Assembly (NCBI RefSeq): GCF_014595995.2 | Contig: NZ_CP063989.1 | Span: 2,790,001 to 2,854,000 of the forward strand | DNA from: Actinomyces respiraculi | GTDB taxonomy: Bacteria; Actinomycetota; Actinomycetes; Actinomycetales; Actinomycetaceae | DNA: 64,000 nucleotides | Reading direction: 5' to 3' | In this document: piece after piece, positions 37,378 to 45,851 of the stretch | Numbering within the stretch: position 1 is the stretch's first letter | How the letters are laid out: every line of letters starts with the position of its first letter | Made by a program: the position numbers and the translations under genes | The notes under the pieces: model-generated | Told to the model about the DNA's origin: nothing | Databases searched by the model: none | Seen by the model: only the letters and a program-made list of their open reading frames with translations

Positions 37378-38414
37378 AGGTCCTCGGCATCCGTCATCTC
37401 AGGGTCCGGGCGCAGGGGGCGCACGGAGGCGTCGATGGAGGTCGAGTGGTAGGCCTGCGCGCCGTCGTGGGCGAGTGAGAGAAGGTGACGCCACCGGGAG
37501 CGGTCCACGACCCTGATGACCTCCGCGGCGCGGTCATCGAAGGTGGAGCCGCTGCCGCTGAGGGGACCGGGGTCCATACCGTCGTTGTAGCGGACAGAGA
37601 TCGTCATGTCGGCCGTCACCTGATGGAGGCCGGAGGGGGCGCTCCACTCGACCCGGACGGAGGACCGATTCTCATCGGAGGGGGAGGCCGTGGCGAGCGT
37701 GCCCGGGTCGTCCGGCCGCTCGCCCAGGACGCCCACGATCTCCGCCAGAGGGGCGGACTCCATGCTCTCGCCGACGATCGGGCTCACGAGGACCGGCCAC
37801 CCCCCGAGCACCATGGTCTGCGTGAACGCCAGGTCCAGCGCGCTCGGTGCCAGCTGCGCGGGCGTCGTCATGAGGACGTCAGCCGGGACGGCATCGACCT
37901 GGCCCCAGTCGACCGTGAGGGAGGAGCCGACCGGGGACGGCCTGTGGCACACGGCGGTGCGACGCAGGGTGGTGGCTGCGTACTGGGTGCACTCCAGGCA
38001 CTCGCGCAGGAGCTCCTCCGTCTTCAGCTCCCGGCCCTTGCCCATCTCAAGGTCGGTGACCTCGCAGCGCCCGCCGTCCGCGAACGCCCAGGCCAGGGAG
38101 AGGTCGATCTCCCCGAAGACGCTGGAGAGCTCCTCCTGGGCCGAGAGGCACAAGGCCAGCACCTCATCGACGGCGGCCCCGTCGCGCAGCGTGGCGTGCG
38201 CCCTCACGACCGGCGTCTTGCCCCAGTTCGGCCTGGCGTCCGTGGAGAAGCTCGTCACCAGGTCCTGGCCGTTCAGGTAGCGCTCCACCGCGCGCTCAGC
38301 CTGCGCGCCCGCGCAGGCCGTGAGGGCCGGGGCAACGGCGACCAGCGCGCCCAGGCGCAGGAGCGAACGGCGCGTGAGAGCGCTCCGGGGGGCATGGCTC
38401 CATCGGGGCCTCAT
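37341..38414 (-). CDS. Lipoprotein (first of a trio), function unknown
   Basis: 357 residues. The N-terminus has RRSLLRLGALVAVAPALTAC, a twin-arginine-like and lipobox signal (Cys about 34). The rest is an extracytoplasmic mixed alpha/beta protein with four spaced cysteines (e.g. CLECTQ). Its start overlaps the stop of the upstream lipoprotein by 4 bp (ATGA), so the two are coupled. Domain pattern RDGAAVDEVLALCLSAQEEL recalls [13 protein letters not shown] in the third member, suggesting divergent paralogues. Confidence 0.75.
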   Translation of the reverse strand: MRPRWSHAPRSALTRRSLLRLGALVAVAPALTACAGAQAERAVERYLNGQDLVTSFSTDARPNWGKTPVVRAHATLRDGAAVDEVLALCLSAQEELSSVFGEIDLSLAWAFADGGRCEVTDLEMGKGRELKTEELLRECLECTQYAATTLRRTAVCHRPSPVGSSLTVDWGQVDAVPADVLMTTPAQLAPSALDLAFTQTMVLGGWPVLVSPIVGESMESAPLAEIVGVLGERPDDPGTLATASPSDENRSSVRVEWSAPSGLHQVTADMTISVRYNDGMDPGPLSGSGSTFDDRAAEVIRVVDRSRWRHLLSLAHDGAQAYHSTSIDASVRPLRPDPEMTDAEDLSMAERLLDAAS

Positions 38415-39403
38415 GCGCGCGCTCCCTCACGCATCTGCTCACCGAGGCCCGTCGCGGTCTCCGACTCCGAGACCACTGTTGCCGGTGACGTCGAGGTGTC
38501 GAGGAGAACGTCCCGCACAGTGCCGCCACCCGTACCGCGCACACGGACGATGCCGTGCCACCCGTTCTTCTCCAGAGCCCGCACCGCAGCGGCCCCCAGG
38601 CTGACGAGCCCGTCCTCGTCGGAGACCTCCATCCCCACCCCGATCGCCACATCCTCGGGCAGGAGCGGGCTATCGCCGACGGTGAGCCACGAGTACCTGC
38701 TCGGCTGCGGCAGGGCCGCCACCAGCCCGTCCACCGGGACACCCTTGGCGCTCGCAGCCCCCTCCCGCGAGGTCACCGCCACGCTCACCTCCCAGTCGGC
38801 GAGCACCACCTTCTGCTCCAGGAGCACGTCGTAGCCGCCGCGGGCCAGGTCCTGCGGCAGGGTGAGGGCGACGTCGTCCGGCAGGGTGTCCGCGGAGCCG
38901 TGGTCCACGGTGTAGCTCAGGGCCGGGGCCTCGCCGTCGACCCGATCCGTGATCCGCCCGCACCCCACCGTCCGGGCGGTCCCGGTGGCCACCGTCAGAG
39001 CCCCCTCGACACCGGCGCGCAGCAGGTTACCGTCGTAGACCATGGAGGCGCTGGGCGCGTTGAAGACCGCCTGGGCGCACTTGTCCATGCGGACCCCGTG
39101 GTGGGACCAGGAGGCGGTCACGTAGACGGGGAACGTCGTTTCCTCGCGCAGGACGGGCTCGGCGTCGGCGAAGAGGGCGGCGACGTCGTCGGCGCTCACG
39201 TCCTCCTCGAGCTCGAGGTCGATGATGACCTGGTCGGCGGCGTCGGCGGTGTTGAAGGAGTCCTTGACACTGCGCACGCGGGGCCGGTCCGTGAAGTAGT
39301 TGGCGACCGTCCGCGTGTCCCGGGCCACCGCGCAGGAGACGAGCGCGGGTGTCAGTGCGAGCAGGCCGCCCAGGAGCAAGGCGCTACGACGTCGGATTCT
39401 CAT
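38411..39403 (-). CDS. Lipoprotein (second of a trio), function unknown
   Basis: 330 residues. The signal is MRIRRRSALLLGGLLALTPALVSC with lipobox ALVSC. The mature part has VIIDLELEEDVSADDVAALFADAEPVL, like the corresponding helix-strand units of the neighbouring lipoproteins. No enzyme motif. ATG exactly 6 nt after TAACCT, so it heads its own transcript with the next lipoprotein coupled behind it. Repeat array C lies 75 bp upstream. Confidence 0.75.
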   Translation of the reverse strand: MRIRRRSALLLGGLLALTPALVSCAVARDTRTVANYFTDRPRVRSVKDSFNTADAADQVIIDLELEEDVSADDVAALFADAEPVLREETTFPVYVTASWSHHGVRMDKCAQAVFNAPSASMVYDGNLLRAGVEGALTVATGTARTVGCGRITDRVDGEAPALSYTVDHGSADTLPDDVALTLPQDLARGGYDVLLEQKVVLADWEVSVAVTSREGAASAKGVPVDGLVAALPQPSRYSWLTVGDSPLLPEDVAIGVGMEVSDEDGLVSLGAAAVRALEKNGWHGIVRVRGTGGGTVRDVLLDTSTSPATVVSESETATGLGEQMREGARA

Positions 39404-39409
39404 AGCAGC

Positions 39410-39415
39410 AGGTTA
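39410..39415 (-). promoter_or_regulatory. -10 hexamer TAACCT of a leaderless lipoprotein gene
   Basis: Ends 6 nt before the ATG at 39403. Confidence 0.6.
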
Positions 39416-39475
39416 ACGACCTGACAGTGCAGGGCAATCGGCAGTTCTCCCCCTGCGGTTCCCGCCCGGCGCGCG

Positions 39476-39553
39476 GTCCGGACCACCTCGTTACTTCAAC
39501 CAGGGGATCCGTACTCGCGAAGGTTGTCCACACGCGTGAAGGTGGTCCGGACT
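39476..39553. repeat. Periodic inverted block array C
   Basis: Outer arms GTCCGGACCACC and GGTGGTCCGGAC are exact complements. Inner blocks TTCAACC and GGTTGTCC are partially paired, and the reverse blocks at 39523 and 39542 are 19 bp apart. Core GGACCAC as in arrays B and D. Between two co-oriented lipoprotein genes. Confidence 0.75.
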
Positions 39554-39577
39554 CGCACGGGCCGGGCGCCGTCGGAG

Positions 39578-40666
39578 CTACCGGCGCACCTCCTCCAACA
39601 GCTCCGCGGCCAGCCGGGTGTTGTTGACAGGATCGGTGAAGGCGCCGCTGAGCACGGCATCCTCGTTGACCTCCAGGTGCCCGCCCGTGCAGGTGTAGGC
39701 GACGTACCCGGTCGGGTGGGTGGCGTCACCCGCGTGCAGGATGACAGGGGTCTGGCCGCAGTCGTCGGCAGCGCGCAGGATGTCCACGGCCGCGTCCGCG
39801 TCGGGCCCCTCCTCGCCACCGGGCAGATTGCTCACTGTGAGGGCGTGGCCCTCCGAGTGGAGCTCGAGCTCGTTGGTGAGGTAGGAGATCCACGGGTCGT
39901 GGGCGTCGAGGATCCTGCCCACCAGGCCCGGCAGGGCCTCGGACACCGGGTCCCCGGGCTGAAAAGTGATGTTGACGTTCCACCGTCGTGTCTCGGCGCG
40001 GAAGCCGACGCCGCTCACGTCGGCGGGCGCAGCGGCGGCGACGGCAACCATCCCCTCGTGCAGGGAGTCCTCGTCCGGGTACGTCAGGGCGAGGACGTCC
40101 GGCGAGATCAGAAGGACGCGCTCGGCGCCGCGGGTGTCGACGCTCCGCACGGCGTCGATGAACCGCGCCTCGGCCTCGTGGTCACTGGGCTGCCCGGAAC
40201 TGGTGATGACCAGGGCCGTGGGCACGTCCGTCACGCCCGCGATCTCGACGATGACCGTGAGGACCGCTCTGACGCTCGGGTTCTCACCAACCGCCTCACG
40301 GGGCAGGTTCCGGGCGAAAGCGGTCTGGACGTCGTCGACGAGGGAGAGGACGTCGTCGGTGCTCAGGTCCTTGCGCGGGGCCAGGCGCACGCTGAAGGTG
40401 GAGGATCCTCCGGCGCTGCGGACACGGGAGAAGGTGAGCTCGTCCGCGTGCTCGGCCAGGGCGTCCTCGAGGGTCTGGCCCATCGTCTCATCCGGCACTC
40501 GCCCCGGCGCCGGGCTGGCGGTGGCCGGGGAGGACCGCCAGTCGAAGGACATCTCGAGGTCCTCGAAGGGGTCCTCCTGCGCGGCACCGCAGGCGCCGAC
40601 GGCGAGCGCGACGACCACCGCCACGAGGGCTGCCAGCGCGCGGGCGGCGCCACCGCCGTCGTTCAC
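39578..40666 (-). CDS. Lipoprotein (third of a trio), coupled to nrdE
   Basis: 362 residues. Signal [17 protein letters not shown] with lipidated Cys about 27. The mature part includes [25 protein letters not shown] and [19 protein letters not shown], related in layout to the two lipoproteins downstream. The GTG start overlaps the nrdE stop by 4 bp (GTGA), so it is translationally coupled to ribonucleotide reductase, an odd partnership for an extracytoplasmic lipoprotein. Function unknown. Confidence 0.75.
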   Translation of the reverse strand: MNDGGGAARALAALVAVVVALAVGACGAAQEDPFEDLEMSFDWRSSPATASPAPGRVPDETMGQTLEDALAEHADELTFSRVRSAGGSSTFSVRLAPRKDLSTDDVLSLVDDVQTAFARNLPREAVGENPSVRAVLTVIVEIAGVTDVPTALVITSSGQPSDHEAEARFIDAVRSVDTRGAERVLLISPDVLALTYPDEDSLHEGMVAVAAAAPADVSGVGFRAETRRWNVNITFQPGDPVSEALPGLVGRILDAHDPWISYLTNELELHSEGHALTVSNLPGGEEGPDADAAVDILRAADDCGQTPVILHAGDATHPTGYVAYTCTGGHLEVNEDAVLSGAFTDPVNNTRLAAELLEEVRR

Positions 40667-42816
40667 AGCATGCAGGACACGCAGCCCTCGACCTCGGTGC
40701 CCTCCAGCGCCATCTGGCGCAGACGGATGTAGTAGAGCGTCTTGATGCCCTTGCGCCAGGCGTAGATCTGAGCCTTGTTGACGTCTCGCGTCGTGGCCGT
40801 GTCCGGGAAGAACAGGGTGAGGCTCAGCCCCTGGTCCACGTGCTGGGTGGCAGCGGCGTAGGTGTCGATGATCTTCTCGGGACCGATCTCGTACGCGTCC
40901 TGGTAGTACTCCAGGTTCTCGTTCGTCATGTAGGGCGCCGGGTAGTAGACCCGCCCGATCTTGCCCTCCTTGCGGATCTCGATCTTGGAAACGATCGGGT
41001 GGATCGACGACGTCGAGTTGTTGATGTAGGAGATCGAGCCGGTGGGCGGCACGGCCTGGAGGTTGCGGTTGTACATGCCGCCCTCCTTGATGCGCGCCGC
41101 GAGCGCCGCCCAGTCCTCACGGGTGGGGACGCTGATGGAGGAGCGCTCGAAGATCTCCTTGACGCGCTCAGTCACCGGCAGGAAGTCCTGGGTCGTGTAC
41201 TTCTCGAAAAAGGCACCGGAGTAGTAATCAGACTCCTCGAAGCCGACGAAGGACTCCCCGCGCTCGACGGCGAGCTCGTTGGTGGCCGTCAGGGCCGCAT
41301 AGAGCACACAGGCGAAGTAGACGTTGGTGAAGTCCAGGCCCTCCTCAGAACCGTAGAAGATCCGCTCACGGGCGAGGAAGCCGTGAAGGTTCATCTGGCC
41401 CAGGCCGATGGCGTGGGACTCCTTGTTGCCGCGGTCGATGGAGGGAACGGAGGGCAGATCCACCTGGTCGGAGACGGCGGTCAGGCCACGCACCGCCGTG
41501 CGGACCGTGCGCATGAAGTCCGGCGAATCCATCGTCTTGGCGATGTTGAGCGAGCCGAGGTTGCAGGAGATGTCCTTGCCGACGTGGGCGAAGCTGAGGT
41601 CCTCATTGAGCACGCTGGGCTCGGAGACCTGAAGGATCTCGGAGCACAGGTTGGACATGATGACCTTGCCCTTGACGGGGTTGGCCCGGTTGACCGTGTC
41701 CTCGAACATGACGTACGGGTAGCCGGACTCGAACTGGATCTCCGCGAGAGTCTGGAAGAACTGGCGGGCGTCGATCTTGGTCTTCTTGATGCGCGGGTTA
41801 TCCACCATCTCGCGGTACTTCTCGGTCACCGAGATGTCGGAGAAGGGCACCCCGTAGACGCGCTCGACGTCGTAGGGGCTGAAGAGGTACATCGGCTCCT
41901 TGTTGCGGGCGAGCTCGAAGGTGATGTCCGGGATGACCACGCCCAGGGACAGCGTCTTGATGCGGATCTTCTCGTCGGCGTTCTCGCGCTTGGTGTCGAG
42001 GAACCGCATGATGTCGGGGTGGTGGGCGTGCAGGTACACGGCACCGGCTCCCTGGCGCGCCCCGAGCTGGTTGGCATAGGAGAAGGAGTCCTCGAGCAGC
42101 TTCATCACCGGGATGACGCCGCTGGACTGGTTCTCGATGCGCTTGATGGGCGCACCCCTCTCACGCAGGTTGGTCAGCAGCAGGGCGACGCCACCGCCAC
42201 GCTTGGACAGCTGGAGGGCGGAGTTGATGCCGCGGGCGATCGACTCCATGTTGTCCTCGATGCGCACCAGGAAGCAGGAGACGGGCTCACCGCGCTGAGC
42301 CTTGCCCTCGTTGAGGAAGGTGGGAGTGGCCGGCTGGAAGCGGCCCGTCATCATCTCCTCAACGAGGTCGAGGGCGAGCTGCTTGTCGCCGGCGGCGAGG
42401 GCGAGGGCCACCATGACGACGCGGTCCTCGAAGCGCTCGAGGTAACGCTTGCCGTCGAAGGTCTTGAGCGTGTACGAGGTGTAGTACTTGAAGGCGCCGA
42501 GGAAGGTCTCGAAGCGGTACTTGTGCGCGTAGGCCGCCTTGAAGACCGACTTGATGAAGTCGGGCTCGTAGTAGTCCAGGACATGCTTCTCGTAGTAGCC
42601 CTCCTCAACCAGGTACTCCAGCTTCTCCTCAAGGTCGTGGAAGAAGACGGTGTTCTGGTTGACGTGCTGGAGGAAGTACTGGCGCGCGGCCTCGTGGTCC
42701 GCGTCGAACTGGATCCTGCCGTTCGCGTCGTACAGGTTCAGCTTGGCGTTGAGGGCGTGGTAGTCCAGGCCCAGGGGGACCGACTCGGAGCCGGTGTCCG
42801 TCAGCGTGTCTGCCAA
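40663..42816 (-). CDS. nrdE: Class Ib ribonucleotide reductase alpha subunit NrdE
   Basis: 717 residues, standard NrdE length. Catalytic region SNLCSEI (Cys) and [15 protein letters not shown], radical-chain tyrosines near the C-terminus, and the redox-active tail GCVSC that NrdH reduces. Start assigned to TTG at 42816, 16 bp inside nrdI, with AGAAGGA upstream; earlier frames translate nrdI in the wrong frame. Operon order is nrdH-nrdI-nrdE-lipoprotein. Confidence 0.96.
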   Translation of the reverse strand: MADTLTDTGSESVPLGLDYHALNAKLNLYDANGRIQFDADHEAARQYFLQHVNQNTVFFHDLEEKLEYLVEEGYYEKHVLDYYEPDFIKSVFKAAYAHKYRFETFLGAFKYYTSYTLKTFDGKRYLERFEDRVVMVALALAAGDKQLALDLVEEMMTGRFQPATPTFLNEGKAQRGEPVSCFLVRIEDNMESIARGINSALQLSKRGGGVALLLTNLRERGAPIKRIENQSSGVIPVMKLLEDSFSYANQLGARQGAGAVYLHAHHPDIMRFLDTKRENADEKIRIKTLSLGVVIPDITFELARNKEPMYLFSPYDVERVYGVPFSDISVTEKYREMVDNPRIKKTKIDARQFFQTLAEIQFESGYPYVMFEDTVNRANPVKGKVIMSNLCSEILQVSEPSVLNEDLSFAHVGKDISCNLGSLNIAKTMDSPDFMRTVRTAVRGLTAVSDQVDLPSVPSIDRGNKESHAIGLGQMNLHGFLARERIFYGSEEGLDFTNVYFACVLYAALTATNELAVERGESFVGFEESDYYSGAFFEKYTTQDFLPVTERVKEIFERSSISVPTREDWAALAARIKEGGMYNRNLQAVPPTGSISYINNSTSSIHPIVSKIEIRKEGKIGRVYYPAPYMTNENLEYYQDAYEIGPEKIIDTYAAATQHVDQGLSLTLFFPDTATTRDVNKAQIYAWRKGIKTLYYIRLRQMALEGTEVEGCVSCML

Positions 42817-43226
42817 AACGTGTCCAATCCTTCTCTGACGCGTGCGACGTCGGTGGGAGTGCCAAGGAGCTCGTAGCGGTACATGTGGGGCACGCCGAGC
42901 TTGGCGGAGATGATGTCTCCGGCGATGCAGTAGGCCTCGCCGAAGTTGGTGTTGCCGGAAGAGATGACCCCGCGGCACAGCGCGCGGTTGTGCTCGTTAT
43001 TGAGGAACTTGATGACCTGCTTGGGCACGGCGCCCTTGTGGTTGCCTCCGCCGTAGGTCGGCACGAACAGCACGTACTCGCGGTCGACGACGAGCGGCTC
43101 CTGCGTGGGGCGCAGCGGGATGCGCGCGCTGGGGAAGCCGAGCTTGGCCACGAACCGGTGCGTGTTCTCCGAGACGGAGGAGAAGTAGACGACGAAGGGT
43201 CCGTCGGTCTCCTGGATGCAAGTCAC
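42801..43226 (-). CDS. nrdI: Flavodoxin-like NrdI
   Basis: 141 residues. [15 protein letters not shown] is the FMN phosphate-binding loop, [16 protein letters not shown] the second flavin loop, and [11 protein letters not shown] the third. NrdI supplies the oxidant that assembles the Mn-tyrosyl cofactor of NrdF, so NrdF is probably manganese-loaded. GTG start 15 bp after the nrdH stop, without a clear Shine-Dalgarno, suggesting coupled translation. Confidence 0.96.
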   Translation of the reverse strand: MTCIQETDGPFVVYFSSVSENTHRFVAKLGFPSARIPLRPTQEPLVVDREYVLFVPTYGGGNHKGAVPKQVIKFLNNEHNRALCRGVISSGNTNFGEAYCIAGDIISAKLGVPHMYRYELLGTPTDVARVREGLDTFWQTR

Positions 43227-43240
43227 GGGGTGACGTGCGC

Positions 43241-43486
43241 TCAGATGGCGACGGCCTCGACGGCGGCGGCAAGGGACTTGATCTTGTCCGGGCGGAAGCC
43301 GGACCAGTGGTCCCCGCCCGCGACGACGACGGGCGCCTGGGCGTAACCGAGGGACTTGACCTGCGCAAGCGCCTCAGCGTCGACAGAGACGTCCACCGTG
43401 TTGTAGTCCAGGCCGGCCTTGTCCAGAGCACGGTAGGTGGCGTTGCACTGGACGCAGTTGGGCTTGCTGTAGACGGTGATGGCCAT
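43241..43486 (-). CDS. nrdH: Glutaredoxin-like protein NrdH
   Basis: 81 residues. Redox site CVQC (C11, C14) and C-terminal GFRPDKI are classic NrdH features; it passes electrons from thioredoxin reductase to the NrdE tail. AGGAAG precedes the ATG. First gene of the nrdHIE operon. Confidence 0.96.
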   Translation of the reverse strand: MAITVYSKPNCVQCNATYRALDKAGLDYNTVDVSVDAEALAQVKSLGYAQAPVVVAGGDHWSGFRPDKIKSLAAAVEAVAI

Positions 43487-43583
43487 GTCAGTCGCTTCCT
43501 GGCTGTCGTGATCGGTGCCGGTCCCTGTGTCTGTGCGCGGTGGCGACCAAGGCCCCGCGCGGGGGGATCTCAGTCGTGTAAGC

Positions 43584-43645
43584 ACACGGATGTAGTTCTC
43601 GGGAGGGCAGAGGTGCCTTACGAGGTAAGACACTACCCCTAGGGG
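43584..43645 (-). promoter_or_regulatory. Possible NrdR boxes upstream of nrdH
   Basis: ACACGGATGTAGTTCT (43584) and ACACTACCCCTAGGGG (43630) loosely resemble the 16-bp NrdR palindrome with ACAC ends and a central TA step. Spacing of 46 bp is not the typical one, so confidence is low. Confidence 0.3.
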
Positions 43646-43932
43646 TCGGCGCCTGCCAGCACCCCAACATGCTGTGTTTCGCCCTCGCCTGTGCATGGCG
43701 CGCTCCTTCCCTGTGGACAGGCCCGCGAGGACTGTGGACGAGCTCGCGGGCACCTCTCCAGAACGCCACCGGGTGGGGCCCGATGAGAGACGTCGGATCG
43801 GCAGAAACATGGTCACGCAAGGGTGTGACACGAATTCGGCGTCGACTCTCCATCACTCCCCAGGAGGTCAGCGGCGCGGGTCCCCAGGCTGGGGACGACC
43901 GTCGGCACATTCATCCCAAGCACCCGCACGCT

Positions 43933-44057
43933 CCGGCGTGTCGCACCCCCGCCCCGGCGTGTCGCACTCACCCCGCAGCATCCCTCCTGCCACACCCGCC
44001 CAGCACCTCTCCCGCCACACCCGCCCAGCACCTCTCCCGCCACACCCGCCCAGCACC
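43933..44057. repeat. Tandem repeats upstream of niaR
   Basis: CCGGCGTGTCGCAC twice (43933, 43954; period 21). Then a 25-bp unit beginning GCCACACCCGCCCAGCACC occurs at 43989, 44014 and 44039 (third copy truncated). Confidence 0.9.
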
Positions 44058-44118
44058 CGTCCGCACGACGTCGGACGTGTTACGGTCCCGGCAACCCGCC
44101 CTCTTCACAAGGAGGACC

Positions 44119-44628
44119 ATGGAAGCCGCGCGACGTCGTGAGCGAATCCTCGAGCGCCTCAACGCAGCCGGCACCCCCGTCCCGGCCTCCACCCTGGGCA
44201 GCGAGCTCGGCGTCTCGCGCCAGATCGTCGTCGGCGACGTCGCCCTGCTGCGCGCGGCGGGCCAGGCGATCCGGGCGACCAACCGCGGCTACGTCCTCGC
44301 ACACCCCACCACACGCGCACGCCGCTCCTTCCACGTCACGCACGACCGCGATCTGCTCGACGCGGAGCTGAGCGCCATCATCGACGCCGGCGGAACCATG
44401 GTGGACCTGAGCATCCCGCACGCCGCCTACGGCCGAGTCACGGTGGACCTGCTCGTGCGCGACCAGGAGGACATCGCCCAGCTGCTCGAGCAGCTGGGCC
44501 GCTCTCCCCTGCTGTCCGAGCTCACCAACGGCTACCACTCCCACACGGTGGAGGCCGACGACGAAGCCACTCTCGACGCCGTGCACACGGCTCTCGACGC
44601 GCTCGGGATCCTCGTTCACGAGGATTAA
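44119..44628 (+). CDS. niaR: NiaR-like niacin-responsive repressor (HTH + 3H domain)
   Basis: 169 residues. The N-terminal winged helix HTH_11 (about 1-60: ERILERLNAAGTPVPASTLG, GVSRQIVVGDV) is followed by the 3H domain with its three conserved histidine clusters FHVTHDRD, IPHAAYG and GYHSHTVE. NiaR binds metal and nicotinate and represses niacin uptake or NAD synthesis genes. Start supported by AAGGAGGA. The EIIC-like transporter follows after 68 bp and may be its target. Confidence 0.9.
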   Translation: MEAARRRERILERLNAAGTPVPASTLGSELGVSRQIVVGDVALLRAAGQAIRATNRGYVLAHPTTRARRSFHVTHDRDLLDAELSAIIDAGGTMVDLSIPHAAYGRVTVDLLVRDQEDIAQLLEQLGRSPLLSELTNGYHSHTVEADDEATLDAVHTALDALGILVHED

Positions 44629-44696
44629 GTCCCGCACCCTTGACTCCACGTGTCAAGACACCCCCGTCTTCCCGCGTCGCCACCCCAGGAGGCCCC

Positions 44697-45776
44697 GTGA
44701 ACCACCTGCGCGCACTCGTCGGCAGGATCTTCGTCGAGGGCCTGACCGGCATGGCACACGGCCTCTTCGCCACCCTCATCATCGGGACGATCCTCACCCA
44801 GCTCGGCGGCTTCCTGCCCGACAGCATCGGCACCACCGTCGTCCTGCTCGGCCGCGTGGCCGCCAGCATCACGGGCGCCGGCATCGGGCTCGGCACCGCC
44901 CTGCGGCTCAAGGCCTCCACCTTCACCACCGTCAGCGCGGCCGTCGTCGGACAGATCGGCGCTCAGGCCGGTGCCCTCCTGTCCGGCAGCGCCCTGCACA
45001 CCGACGACATCGGGGCGGCCCTGCTCCTGCGCGGCCCCGGAGAGCCCCTCGGCGCCTTCATCGCCGCCTACACGGCCATCGAGGTCGGCCGCCTCGTCTC
45101 CGGCCGCACCCCCGTCGACCTCCTCGCCACGCCACTGGCCACCGTCCTCGCCGGAGGCGGCGTCGGCCTGCTCATCGGCCCCCCGATCTCCACGGCCATG
45201 ACCGCGCTCGGCGAGGTCGTCAACTGGGGCACGGAACGTCAGCCCCTGCTCATGGGGGCCGTCGTCGCCGTCGTCATGGGCATGGTCCTGACCCTGCCGA
45301 TCTCCTCGGCCGCGCTGGGCATCATCCTCGGCCTGTCGGGGCTTGCCGCTGGCGCCGCCACCATTGGCTGCACCAGTCAGATGGTCGGCTTCGCCGTCGC
45401 CTCCTTCCGCGAGAACCGCTGGTCCGGACTGCTCGCACAGGGCCTGGGCACCTCCATGCTCCAAGTGCCCAACATCGTGCGCCATCCCCTCATCTGGCTG
45501 CCCCCGACACTGGCCTCGGCGATCCTCGGCCCCGTCTCCACCACCCTCATCGGCATGGAGTCCAACGCCGTCGGCTCCGGTATGGGCTCGGCCGGACTGG
45601 TTGGCCAGATCATGACGTGGCAGACCATGTCGCCGACGACGACGCCCGCCACGCTCTGGGCGATCATCCTCGGCTTCCAGATCCTCGCCCCGGCGGCACT
45701 CACGCTGGTCCTGAGCGAGGCGATGCGTCGGCGCGGATGGATCAAGCCCGGAGACATGCGCCTCGCCAAGGCCTGA
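44697..45776 (+). CDS. PTS EIIC-like membrane protein (PF13303-type)
   Basis: 359 residues with about nine to ten hydrophobic helices, no IIA or IIB domain, and features of the EIIC_2 family (ESNAVGSGMGSAGLVGQI near 280; GIILGLSGLAAGAATIGCTSQM near 205). GTG start with AGGAGG 4 nt upstream. Members are often orphan EIICs of unknown substrate. Adjacent to a NiaR-type regulator, so a role in pyridine or vitamin uptake is a testable alternative to sugar transport; no PTS phosphocarrier genes are nearby. Confidence 0.8.
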   Translation: MNHLRALVGRIFVEGLTGMAHGLFATLIIGTILTQLGGFLPDSIGTTVVLLGRVAASITGAGIGLGTALRLKASTFTTVSAAVVGQIGAQAGALLSGSALHTDDIGAALLLRGPGEPLGAFIAAYTAIEVGRLVSGRTPVDLLATPLATVLAGGGVGLLIGPPISTAMTALGEVVNWGTERQPLLMGAVVAVVMGMVLTLPISSAALGIILGLSGLAAGAATIGCTSQMVGFAVASFRENRWSGLLAQGLGTSMLQVPNIVRHPLIWLPPTLASAILGPVSTTLIGMESNAVGSGMGSAGLVGQIMTWQTMSPTTTPATLWAIILGFQILAPAALTLVLSEAMRRRGWIKPGDMRLAKA

Positions 45777-45851
45777 GGCAGCAATCTCCGGCTGAGCCGA
45801 CGACGACGCCCACCAACCGCCGTCGGCCACCAACGCCCGTCGACCGCCGGA

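Larger units (their letters stand above)
43487..44118. other. Long intergenic region between nrdH and niaR
   Basis: 632 bp without a gene. Holds the nrd promoter region (43560-43650), a middle part with no feature I can name, and the repeat tract at 43933-44057. Long plus-strand frames across it lack coding bias. Confidence 0.6.

Noticed and set aside
43669..44118. In-frame upstream extension of niaR
   Set aside because: The region is repeat-derived (His/Pro/Ala) and the ATG at 44119 has a near-perfect AAGGAGGA.
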